Made by a program: the position numbers and the translations under genes. A stretch of 64,000 nucleotides of DNA from Bugulina stolonifera (Eukaryota; Bryozoa; Gymnolaemata; Cheilostomatida; Bugulidae), in NCBI GenBank assembly GCA_935421135.1, contig OW285188.1:8846733-8910732 (forward strand). Reading direction: 5' to 3'. This document shows positions 37,701 through 47,925 of this stretch, in pieces. The notes under the pieces were generated by a model that saw nothing but the letters and a program-made list of their open reading frames with translations, searched no databases and was not told the DNA's origin. Positions within the stretch are counted from its first letter, which is position 1. Each line of letters starts with the position of its first letter.

Positions 37701-40700
37701 CACATACATAATACATCTACATTGGCTGTTGGTGGTCCTTATAATACTGGGAACACAGAAGCACGCTGTACATACTATAAGCCTGGGTGGAATATAACAT
37801 TGATCTGTAGTAGTGGATTAGATCATTCTACTGTAGACAAGTCCTGTTATTTCTTGATTCCATCATTATTGCTAAACTTACTAGAGTGAGGCATTTAGCA
37901 TTTAACATTATAGGGTTGTCATCCCTATGTGCTGTTTCTTTACAAGGGTGCACAACTAATATGTATATGCTTTCTGTTTGCAAAGCACCATATACAGGTA
38001 TATACCATTTGTATAGTGGCTATATTTGTGTGTGTGTCCGTACCACAAGTAGCTAACTAGCACTTGTATGTATATTGTGTTGCTTGCAGGTAGAGAAAGA
38101 AGAGCTAGTCTTTTCCTACTATAAAATCAGAGAGCAGCTAGAAACATTGAGTGAGTCTCTGCTGCAGTTCATACACAAACCAAAGTATCTGGTCTCATTC
38201 CTACAGCCAGGCAGGTCAGTCTTCAACAATGATCATGTATAGTAAATAATATACATATTTATATAGTATCAGCTTTTAATTATTTTATGTTCTTTTGTGC
38301 GCTGCCAGAGTTCAGGTTGTATCAGAGGCACCTACATATATGTGTATATAATAGGCATATTTGGGTGTTGCACATGCGCGCATGCTAAATAAATTGCAAT
38401 AACAATTTGTTTTATTCAGTAATACATAACCGCTATCACGCTCAGTTCAGCAGGTCTAGGCGTACCTGGTAATACAACTTTTCTAACCAAGGGGATTTCC
38501 CTTCAAATTAAGCATTATATGCAGCCTCATATGAACCAGTACAATTTCTGAATAGCCTGTTATATATCAATCGCAAAGCATACACTAAACATTGCTATTA
38601 TTGTGAGGTGGACCTGTGCACTTTTAGGATTGGTCAATTACCACCAGTGTGTATGAGGCTGCAAAAATTGATGTTGTGTAATTAGTCAGAAGTAACAAAT
38701 TTGGTTTGACCAGAGTAATAGAAAAATGAAGTCCTATTGGATTTGTCTTACCTTAGTGATGAATATTTCATACAGGTTGCTGTACATTAAACACAATGAC
38801 AAAGACTTTGGTTGGGCGGCTGTTGTCAACTTCCACAAGACACTGAAGAAAGACAAGTACCACCAGGAGGAGGTAGTAACGTACACTGTGGAAGTTCTGA
38901 TGAATGTGTGTAAGGAGGCAGCCAAGAGTAAAGATATATTTATGATATCACCTCCGTCATCAGCCGATGAAGGGGAGATGCAGGTAAATGTGTAACCAAT
39001 TACATTTATACAGGTATAATATCGTACCAAGTGAGGTGTAGGTGTAATGGTAGAGGTACATGTACTCCGTAAATTGTTACAGTAAATCGAGACTACTAAT
39101 GATCATACAAACATGGTAATTGTAATCGGTGTGCGGCCACATTTTACTAGGAGTTGATGAAATTTCATGAGGATTTTCTTATATGATATCAAACGTTTAG
39201 GAATTAAGTAAAATTATATCAATTTTTAGCACGTTATACTGGTTGTTGCTGTACCATATCGAACAACATTAATCATTCTGTGGCCCATTACATGTATTAT
39301 GATACATTATTCCGGTGTATTGTCATACAGCTAGTCTACTACTGTGGCATGTTATACAGCTAGACCTCTATACTACTGTGACATGTTATACAGGTTGTTC
39401 CCATCTTGTTATCTGTGATACGCAAGATATCTGCAGTCAGATTGTATCTACCAAGTGATCTGAAATCACGAGACAACCGCCAAAGCGTACTCAAATCTAT
39501 TCAAGAAGTAGAGAAAAGATTCCCATCTTGTCTTCCTCTACTAGATCCCATAAAGGATATGGGAATCAAAGATCCACAACTCAAGGAGATTGTGCAGAAG
39601 ATCGAAGCCTTTGAGGAAAGGTTGGTAGTCAAACAAAGATTTGTTGGCAATGTTAAAGTGTATTCCATCCACTAATGTTGAAACACCTGATTGTTTCTCG
39701 GCGAATTTTTCATTTTCTGAATAATACAGTAAATGTGATAGTCATGTTGATTTGCCTTTCAATTACTGCATACATTGTAAGTCTGGGAGTACTTTGTCTA
39801 ATGTATTATTATGTTCATGTGAATGTATGTAGAATGGAAACACATGAACTACATAAGAATCCAGATCTACCCCGGATGCTCCAAGTGTATGGCGAGAAAC
39901 AGAAGATTGCAGATGAGATTAAGGCTCTCAAGGTAGGTAACCCTGTGTGATATCTACAGCCATGTTATTTTCTGGTGGACAAGTGCCGTTTTCACATTCT
40001 TGAATGTTTTGTTATCCTCAGATTACCCCAGAGCTGGATTTCAGTTACACATGTAAACACTTGTAACTGAACAAGCCTACGTGCAGTTACTGGTAGACAT
40101 GTGTATACTATTTAGCTGGTGTATTAGCTGACCCTTCAATAGCCGACATAGTCTGAGCTATTATTAGGGAATTCTAAATGCATATACATGTAACTGCCTT
40201 TAAATGCAAGTGGATATCAAAATGTTTCTCTCCTTCTTAACAGAATTTTTGAAATTCGGATTTATGGTCATAAAATAACTTATAATTAATTCTCCGTGTC
40301 TACTATATTGATGTACATGTAGGCCTATACTGATTTGTTGTATTCAGGGTGAGCTGAAGAAGAAACGGTCACTACTTCAGATGGATGAGCTCAAGTGTAG
40401 GAAGAGAGTACTACGTCGTCTTGGTTACGCCAATGCCTCTGATGCCATAGAGCTGAAGGGTAGGGTAGCCTGTGAAATCAGTGCTGCTGATGAGCTACTT
40501 CTCACAGAACTTCTGTTCAATGGAGTGTTTAATGACCTCGAAGTACCACAGGTTAGCCAACATGGGCACCTAATTTTTATAGTGTACACGTACACCGCAT
40601 GTCGTTCTAGGGTTTATGTCATGTCCTTTACTAACTATGCATTGTATAATATTGTATGACATTTGTAATTATTCAACTTTACCATCTTACTAGAACTAGG

Positions 40701-41875
40701 AAATTATGTGATTGTTGAGACTCTGTGAGGAAAGTGATGGAAGATAGTTTTACATGGATATACTAAGCATGGGTGTGTTTATCTTGCATTCTATATATGC
40801 ATGTATATGATTAGGTATGTGCTTTGGTCAGCTGCTTTGTGTTTGAGGAGAGGAACAGTGGTGACGCTACCAAACTGAGTGAGGAGTTGTCTGGTCCTCT
40901 CAGGATTATGCAGGACACAGCTAGGCGAATTGCCAAGGTAATAATTACCTTACTACATAGCAGGGTTGTTCTTCTCTATTTGCATAGTTTAAAATTCACA
41001 CGTAGATAACAAATAGCCTAATAACCATTTTTGTTCGCTGACTGCGCTTTCAGCCTTCACTGCTGGCTGTGATTCAAAGAACTCAAAGATTACTCATGCC
41101 TGTCCAATATATAGACCAACTAATGTGTGTGGTAACAGCGAATACCTTGTGCACATGAATAGAAAAGGTCACTGATGCAATTTGTGCATTAATATACATG
41201 TAGGAGTATTATGACCCCATCACCTCTAGTTGATAGCACACTAAAACATCATTTTGTATATCATGCGTTGGCAGGTTAGCAAGGAGGCCAAGTTAGACCT
41301 GGATGAAGAAGAATATGTGCAGAAGTTTGTTCCATCTATGATGGACGTGGTCAGTGCATGGTGCAAGGGACATTCATTCGCTCAGATTTGCAAGGTATTG
41401 TTCAGTTTTATTATTGGATGAACCAGTTTGATTCCATCCTTCCACTCTAAACTGTGTGTATGTTGTTGGGTTTCTTAGCTTCGATTTGGAGTTGCTTTCC
41501 CATTCATCTATGTCATGCATGGGAATGCAACTCCTTTATGAATGAGACATTGCAGTTCAACCTGGGAATTCATGACAAACTAAAATAGAACTTCATTCCC
41601 ACGAATATTTATTCATAATGTGATACTGTGTATGTTATGTTACGTCAACAAACAGTGGGTGTTAAATGGACTGAACGGAATTGTAACATTTTTTCTAGAT
41701 GACAGACATATTTGAGGGAAGTATAATTAGATGTATGAGAAGGCTAGAGGAGACGCTGAGACAGCTGTGCCAGGCCTCTAAGGCTATTGGTAATACAGAT
41801 CTAGAGAACAAGTTCTCAGAAGGTATCAGACAGATAAAGAGAGACATTGTATTTGCCGCCAGTCTCTATCTCTAG
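31703..41875 (+). CDS. MTREX: Exosome RNA helicase MTR4 (SKIV2L2), complete
   Basis: Twenty coding exons: 31703-31908, 32021-32216, 32741-32848, 33011-33135, 33731-33902, 34287-34488, 34621-34787, 35018-35126, 35572-35705, 36032-36143, 36447-36556, 37257-37397, 38090-38214, 38776-38983, 39394-39620, 39833-39932, 40348-40551, 40815-40937, 41275-41394, 41699-41875. The 3,066 bp in one frame encode 1,021 residues (human ~1,042). Ski2-type helicase motifs: Walker [10 protein letters not shown] (~138-146), DEIH (230-233), SAT (261-263), [10 protein letters not shown] (~497-506). The arch/KOW segment has DFGW (~646-649), followed by a DSHCT C-terminal domain ending FAASLYL. By family knowledge it unwinds RNA 3'-to-5' for the nuclear exosome in TRAMP, NEXT and PAXT complexes. 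The N-terminal tail is short and Lys/Glu-rich. Identification and borders are strong. Confidence 0.97.
33518..33656. repeat. 139-bp near-perfect palindrome in an MTR4 intron
   Basis: The left arm (33518-33588) starts GGCCTTTTATAGCTTATAAG and the right arm (33592-33656) ends CTTATAGACTATAAAAGGCC, with a 3-base centre. The arms match throughout except for three or four substitutions and a 6-bp length difference in the ACATGT stretch. It includes GGGTTCACATACATATA and its mirror. It is a strong foldback, possibly a small palindromic MITE. No clear target-site duplication is seen. Confidence 0.85.
35975..36038. repeat. 22-bp tandem repeat running into a 3' splice site of MTR4
   Basis: GTAGTGTACTGTATGGTTATAT and its close copies occupy the last ~60 bp of the intron. 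The true acceptor (TTATAG, ending 36031) and exon start GTAGTGTTTACT form the last, slightly diverged unit. The splice site is therefore itself one repeat unit. Confidence 0.75.
36540..37095. repeat. Minisatellite beginning at the 5' splice site of MTR4 exon 11
   Basis: Units built from GTACGTATATCACACATAATA, TACATACATGTATATCACAT and CATGGTAGGCCTACATATAT alternate for ~540 bp, with higher-order spacing of roughly 80-125 bp. The exon end and donor (CACATATAACATG|GTACGT, junction at 36556/36557) recur inside the array near 36.77-36.79 kb (CACATATAACATGGTACGTA). Confidence 0.85.
37507..37654 (-). repeat. tRNA-derived SINE in an MTR4 intron
   Basis: The minus strand begins AGCTGAGCTGGTGTAGTGGT, with box A-like TGGTGTAGTGGTAGC. 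About 45 bases later it has a perfect box B GGTTCGAACCC (37576-37586) and then a non-tRNA body ending near CAAGTCTCTGACTCCTCA. The acceptor stem does not pair as in a real tRNA. The body is shared with 50370-50500 and 47587-47640, so this is a SINE family member rather than a tRNA gene. Confidence 0.75.
38521..38660. repeat. 140-bp interval bounded by 11-bp inverted repeats, MTR4 intron
   Basis: GCAGCCTCATA near 38521 is the exact reverse complement of TATGAGGCTGC near 38650. It could be a small decayed MITE. No target duplication is evident and the arms are short. Confidence 0.3.
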
Positions 41876-42267
41876 AAAAGATAGTTTAAAGGACATCGGT
41901 TCAAATTTCAATTAATACATAATTTTATATTTTAATGTCAATGTACATTTTAAGACTAATAATCAACTTGTAAATACACCATTACGTTATAAAAAGTACC
42001 ATGATTACATATTATAGTACATCTATAATGTTGGTAGTTTGATAAATCTATAATATATCAGTTTTAACAGTAACTGAAACAAGTTCTAAGACAGGTACTG
42101 GAATGTATAAAATATGTATATTAGCCTTATTTTAATATAAATACAGTAAGTTGGAATGTTGCCACAAAAGTAAAGTATAAAATGGAATGTTTATAAAAGC
42201 AAAGAATTAGGTATGCATGTACATATAATGTAAAATGTAGAGATTGGATCTATCTGGAGAATATATG

Positions 42268-44420
42268 CTAATATTCGTGGTGCCTACGATTTGGTGACCT
42301 GCCAGCCGCCAGTTTCTCCTTCCTAGCTTTCTTAACTTTGATAGCAAGGCAAATTGCACTCACCATGCCAGTTATCTGTAACCATAAACAATTCTGTCAA
42401 ATAATATATGTACATTGTGTAGAGATGGTCTCATTCAGAATTTGAGCAGTCGTTCATAAACCAGACATGAGATGGTACTTACGATGAGCGCTCCCAGTAT
42501 TAGACCAAATCCAAACACAAACCATATTAGTTCACCTAGAGCTTTCTTAGCTGCATTATAACAACCCTAGAATAGAACATTAAGCATATCAAGGTCACAA
42601 ATAGTGCCCATTCACCTGTCCAGACCACATTTTCTAGTACCAATCAAGTGCATGGAGTCGAGCATTAAATATCAGTATTCCAAAAGATTGTTTTGGTAGA
42701 ACTTACATCATAATTTAGAAAGTCATTAGGAGAGCCATAAATAGTCTTGGGTGGTCCTCCCTGAGTTGTCTGACATATTCGTTTGTTGATGATCTTTTCC
42801 CAGTCATATGTTGTCCGTCTGCAGCAACTCTCTGGGACTAATTCGATTTTACTAATTTCTAACAATACAAAAATAAATGTCTGATTAACGTTGCCATATT
42901 CAAACACAATGACAACAGTTTACTGGCCTCATTGCAATTAATTTCATAAGACTGAGACTTCCATTAGTTGCTGGCTAAAACTACTACCATCACATGTATT
43001 GTATGTCATGTGTACCGTAGACCTACTTTATGTACAGGTGTAACAGGTGTATTAATTTACCGTAGTTGTTATGTAGCTTGTACTGATACCAGGATGACTG
43101 CTGGTAGACTCCCCAACCCTCCTCCTCAACAGCGCAGCAGTTCAACTACAAATTTAAATGAAAAATATGGTACTATTATACCAACTCTGCCTTTCAAAAT
43201 TCTACTAGTGTAACAGTACACAATTGCAACTACACCATAATATCTACTGTATTAGTAGCACTGTACTGACGTAGTAGCAGTAGAAGTAGTAGCAGCAGCA
43301 GCGGCGGCGGCAGCAGTAGTAGTAATAGTAGCAGTAGTAGTAGCACTGTACTTACACGAATCTGCATTCTATCCCATGCCTGTGTTACTATCCTGTTTAG
43401 TGTGGTGTTATGCGTGTTGTTCTTGTACCGAGTGATCAGAGTCTCATTCATGTTAGACTTGACTATTCCACCAATCTGTCAAATTAAACAAAGACAAAAG
43501 TTTAAAACTCACATTAGCATGATGTTACAACCATTCAAATATATTTGAGAAAGTAATACAAGAGAATAATATTATTGTAAATCCACATACCTCACTTTGA
43601 AATGCAGCAGCAACGAAGGCAGCACAAAAGGCCAGGAGAACAACCACCAAGTTCACACCAAAATACTGTAAAATAAATTAAACATGCTAGACATGTAAAA
43701 CGATAGCTATAAATATATACTGCATGCACATACATACCAGATGTTAGTTACTAAACTGAAATGAGATTTATTCAATATTGAGTTGACTGCACCAATATCA
43801 TACCTGGTTAATATGAGGTTTATGTTCAATGGGCCAAAATCCTCAAGTAGGCCAAACAGACCTTACTATTGCAGTGAATTAAATGACATAAGTCCACAAG
43901 TAGGTCTCAGTAAAATTACTATAGAAAGTAAACCTGAGCATGGAAATTTAATTCTGAACTAAACATTAATTTCAATGTTCTTACATTATAGTGTTTACTT
44001 ACTGTGAACAACATCCATCGGATTCCTCTATAAGCACCAAAACATCCGACAAAAGAGATGATGAAGACAACACAACCGCATATAAACAGAATGATAGATC
44101 CTGCATTGAACAGATCACTTCGCATTACTGATGACATGTAGTTTCTCTCTATGAAGAACCATACCCCAGCCGATAAAATGGCGATGGCAAAGAGCTAAAA
44201 TACATGAGTCAGTTAGATTAGCTACACTTGCTGTGGTGTCATATTATGATAACTGACAATGTGTCCATTTTATTTGATCTCCAATTGGTCAAACCACAAC
44301 AAACATTTGAAGATTAGGATTGTATGCTAAACCATCTATATTATAACTCACAATGAAAAGTGTACTGATGATCACAAGGATATTTCGATACAGAGTCCCA
44401 ACTTTTTCACGTCCTCCCAT
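42268..44420 (-). CDS. Tetraspanin, complete
   Basis: Coding exons in transcript order: 44352-44420, 44003-44194, 43591-43665, 43356-43475, 43061-43145, 42707-42858, 42483-42566, 42268-42375; 885 bp, 294 residues, in frame. Four membrane segments at about residues 14-38, 55-77, 89-108 and 243-262 give the tetraspanin topology. The large extracellular loop (~112-240) has the double cysteine LNCCA (155-156), PESCC (189-193) and GC (232-233). The loop has N-glycosylation sequons (NET, NNT, NTT). The tail is short and basic. By family knowledge these proteins organise membrane microdomains with integrins and other partners. The loop motif reads CCA where nearly all members have CCG. The subfamily cannot be assigned by eye. 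The gene is convergent with MTR4, 392 bp away. Confidence 0.95.
43255..43355. repeat. CTA/CTG trinucleotide array at the 5' splice site of a tetraspanin intron
   Basis: On the minus strand the intron opens GTAAGTACAGTGCTACTA and runs through CTA, CTG and CCG-type triplets for ~75 bp. It closes with GTCAGTACAGTGCTACTA, a copy of the donor segment. On the plus strand it reads as GTAGTAGCAGCAGCGGCGG-type repeats. Triplet length is likely variable. Confidence 0.85.
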
Positions 44421-44885
44421 CCTGGTTAAGTTGTTGCTAACTTTAGATCATTACCTACACGGAATATACAAACAAATATACATGCAATAGATTCATGCAA
44501 GTATAGGGCCTGAATACTACCCTAACACTGGCAGACTCACCGACTCATGAACTTACATGGAGTTCATTGTCACGCTAGACCACCTATGGGGTGAAAGGGA
44601 TGTGCCTCATATGGGACAGTGGGTAGCATGCTAGCATGAGTTGGGACAGTATGCCATCCTATAGGTTATTTATACTGGTACACCGACACGGAAAATCTCA
44701 AGCTCCAAGTAGATTGGAGAAAAATCCATTAAGGCTTGTGAGATGACACAGGGTGTTCTACTGATTCGCTAGATTCATACTTAACTCGCACTGTAATCGA
44801 CCGTATTACACTACACGCATCTCCACTGTTTGACTGAAAATTAAGTAGGTCAAAAGTGCTTGTGTAATTTGGGTTAAAATTGGCT
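44421..44885. other. Upstream flank of the tetraspanin gene, possible divergent promoter
   Basis: This interval lies between the minus-strand tetraspanin start and a possible plus-strand start at 44886. About a quarter is a dispersed repeat (44555-44665). No core promoter motif is convincing. Confidence 0.35.
44555..44665 (-). repeat. Dispersed repeat shared with the LINE nest (29225-29345)
   Basis: Minus-strand landmarks ATACTGTCCCAACT, CCCATATGAGG, CCCTTTCAC, GGTCTAGCGTGA and CTCCATGTAA occur in the same order on the plus strand at 29225-29345. The first block also occurs at 28319-28345. This shows a repeat family with at least three local copies. Confidence 0.65.
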
Positions 44886-47800
44886 ATGGAGTTGAGAACC
44901 ATCGAAGATTCGGTTGATGCCCTTACGATATTTACATGCACTCAGAGTATTAAAAATGCAGATGATGACAGCAAAGTAAGTGATTATTCTGTGTCATTTT
45001 CATTTTCATTGATTTATTGTGTCATTGTGATTGTGAATCAAAAGAAAAGTAAAATGAAAATCATAAGAGATTTTTGCTATTTGCACGATTCGACTTTGAC
45101 AACCATCTAGGAGAGTCACGCAATATTAGTATACAACTAGGTAAACTTAAACAATAAAAAGCTTACTAGATTATTTATTAATTGATATTTTTTGTACAGT
45201 AACAATTATTTTATTTTATTGAGGAAAATGATAAATTCAGTGTTTTGGAGTGGTACAGAGTTGGACGTTGGGTTTAGTTTCGCACTCTAATGCGGTACGT
45301 CTGGAATTAAAATGAATGATAACTGGTCTCTAGACTTGCTCTCTATGATCAAATATAAAATTAATAAGATGCATATTATAAACAACTACACTGCTTGAAC
45401 AAGGTACTTAAATTGAATCTACACCAGCTAAAGCCAGTGTTTATACGAAAGTAAACAGCTTTTATATAGTAGACTAAGGCCCTCTTTGATAATAGAAAGG
45501 TTTCAGCATATTTCATATAAAGCCAGTGCGCGATATAAAGGCTGAGGTGATGCAACGTTTGCTCTCAGTTTAAATAGTACAAAACGTGAGTTGATCTGAG
45601 ATCTGAAGCAATGTGAATGCTGGTGGAGATGAGAGGCACCGGCTCTCCAGTTTTGTATCGCTTCTAATTGCTTTACTATTTAGTGTTTATAATAATTATT
45701 TTATTTACATATCCGTTAATTATATCTTATGGTTTTAATATATATTATAATTATCTAATGCAATTGTGCAAATCTAATCATAAAGATTATAAAAATAATA
45801 ATCTTTATGATTAGATTTGCACAATTGCATTAGATTATTTGGCCTCTGAACATTATCCTTATCTAATCTAAATCTTATGAATGATTATCTATGATACTAT
45901 AATCTAAATCTATGATGATGATTACATGGTTATCTTATCCATTATCTTTATGATTACATTATTATTAGATTATCATGATTATGATAATCATAATCGTCAT
46001 AAGGATTATCAGTTATCACTATAACAGTGTACGGAGGAGGAAAAACTACAGAAGAGAATAGAATAAATAAGAATGAGAATAGCCCTTCTGATGAAGATAC
46101 ATACTGATACTTCAGGATAAGATGCGACACAGTACCTTGGCTCTAGCCTATGATGAAATCTCTGAAGACCACCAAAACTTGGCGGTTCAACTAAATCTCC
46201 TGCCAGGGGTGAGCTGCAGAGCTGAGTCCAAGTCATGGGTTTGACTTGACTTGCCAAGTCACAAGTCGACTTGAGTTTGACTTGTCAACTCGCTGATTTG
46301 ACTTCGACTCGCACTTCAATGTGGCTTGACTTGGACACGTGTGACGTGAATGACTTGTGACTTTGCCTTGGGTTCTGCCAAATGAATGTGGCGGATAAAA
46401 AATTTGTACAGTAGATAGCCAACATAGAAAGCAAGTTTGAATTGTCTACCTATTTATCGTTTATACTTGAAATCCCACTTGGACCCAACTCTGGTGAGCT
46501 GACATCTGTGTATGCAGCGAGCATCACAAGTTCAGGTTAAAAAAGGAGCCTCTTGATTGCTCCGAAGAGCAGAAGGGGAGGCTTTCGTTTGTTACAAACA
46601 AAATAAAATAAAATAGTCGAAGCGCAGAGACTAAAAAGGAACATATGAGTAGGCATATAACTAAGCTGTTTTTATTTACTAAACGATCCAAAGACGTCTC
46701 TGATTGTTCGTGCTACAAATGGGTTGACGCTCACTGTTATTTATATGGATGGCCACAAGCAAACCTTTCGACTGGGATGTAATAAAACTATGCCCGTTTG
46801 GTTTAAAACAGTAACAATTATCTATAAAATTATTCAGCTCATAGAAAGACGTACACTCAGATTGAGTTAAAATAAAAAGTCTACCACTGTAGTTTCAAAG
46901 TACCGTGGTAGACACAGTTTAGTTTTCTGCCGAGAGCCATCAGAAGAAACTACAAGTAAAGGTAATGTGGTTAGAAAAATACTCATCTGTAATGACAGCG
47001 CCCTGAAAGCAGGGTGCAACGTGCAACCCCATGCCAGAACGGTGAGAATAGAAAAGTTTGAAATAAAAAAAACAAATTATAATAAATAGCCTATGAGACA
47101 GCATGTAACCTTGCGGTATTTTATTTGTTGTGGCCATTTTATGACCTTTCAAGTCTTGCAACTCTTCAATTCTGACCTATTATATATTGGTCCTTAAACC
47201 AAGTAGAGGTTTGTTTTGATTGCGAGCTAACTTTACTTACATCACTTACAGCCTACTAATTTGGTAAATATATAAGGCCTGTACTCGTACTTCAGACATG
47301 AGAAATGTTTGCATAACAATAAACCTGTTCGCAGTTATCTGCATTTATATCCATATAGGCCACTACATGGTAACCCGTGTAGACAGACACTTAACCACTG
47401 CATCAGCTTATAACAAATGAAAAGTACAGTCATACTCCCAAACACCCCAAATATGGCAAGGTAGTCATAAAGGATATCTTGTGTTGGTTCAATACACGAG
47501 TACTGCTCATCAGCGAAGCTTCCTTTCCTAAGGAAACCAAGCTGATGTAGTAGTTAATGTGTCTACCCATTGTGCTTAACCTCAGTCTATTTCCACAGAT
47601 GTGGACCAAAGTCTCTGACTGCTCATAAATCCATTTCATTGAAAAAAATATGACATGGAAAGTATAGCCAAACTGTCTAATAACTCATTTATATTTTGAC
47701 ATTTAATAGGGTTGGTAGATCCACTGAGAACCTTGGCTCAAATCTCGCCATTGATGTTTCGGGAACTTTAAATTGATTTTACATACGGCAAACAATTTTT

Positions 47801-47925
47801 GAGACATTTTGGAACACTTTTAGATATGATGCGATCAATCCGTGAACTGGCTAGTAGGTGTCTAAGTGTCCTGTATTCTTTTTTTGTAGGTGAGAGATGC
47901 TGAGGTATTGCAGCATAATTCCTAG
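44886..47925 (+). CDS. Hypothetical spliced small protein (72 residues) overlapping the PTCD1 start
   Basis: Candidate exons: 44886-44975 (ATG to a GTAAGT donor), 46116-46208 (acceptor TTCAG with TACTGAT branch-like sequence, donor GTGAGC) and 47890-47925 (acceptor TTTTTGTAG, stop at 47923-47925). All junctions are phase 0. The first exon starts MELRTIEDSVDALTIF and the second has LALAYDEISEDHQNLAVQL; both look protein-like, but I recognise no family. The third piece uses the leader of PTCD1 exon 1 in another frame, overlapping the PTCD1 start codon (47897). Alternatives: a 5' leader with an upstream reading frame, exons of a different gene, or chance. The second exon ends against a GACTTG-rich repeat, which weakens the case. 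Confidence 0.25.
45690..46020. repeat. AT-rich low-complexity block containing a perfect 38-bp inverted repeat
   Basis: 45753-45790 and 45798-45835 are exact reverse complements (38 of 38) around a 7-base loop (AAAAATA). The following ~170 bp are GATTA/ATCTA-type degenerate repeats, including GATTATGATAATCATAATC near 45.98 kb. Confidence 0.9.
46228..46375. repeat. GACTTG/CAAGTC-rich degenerate repeat
   Basis: The core GACTTG or CAAGTC recurs more than ten times at irregular spacing (for example TTTGACTTGACTTGCCAAGT). Similar GACTTG-rich stretches are a known kind of dispersed repeat in animal genomes. The family here is not identified. Confidence 0.6.
46376..47586. other. Non-coding stretch upstream of PTCD1
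   Basis: No gene found. On the minus strand, 47378-47407 has GATGCAGTGGTTAAGTGTCT, a box A-like sequence without a matching box B. The rest is AT-rich DNA. Confidence 0.4.
47587..47640 (+). repeat. SINE body fragment (same family as 37507-37654)
   Basis: TATTTCCACAGATG, CCAAAGTCTCTGACTGCTCA and TAAATCCATTTC parallel TATTTCTACAGATGGAGA, CAAGTCTCTGGCTTCTCA and CAAATGAATTCC of the copy at 50370-50500. The tRNA-like head is missing or unrecognisable. Confidence 0.5.

Noticed and set aside
43230..43451. Minus-strand frame with a poly-Leu run
   Set aside because: It combines a real tetraspanin exon (43356-43475) with read-through into the intronic triplet array; the donor at 43355 ends the coding part.
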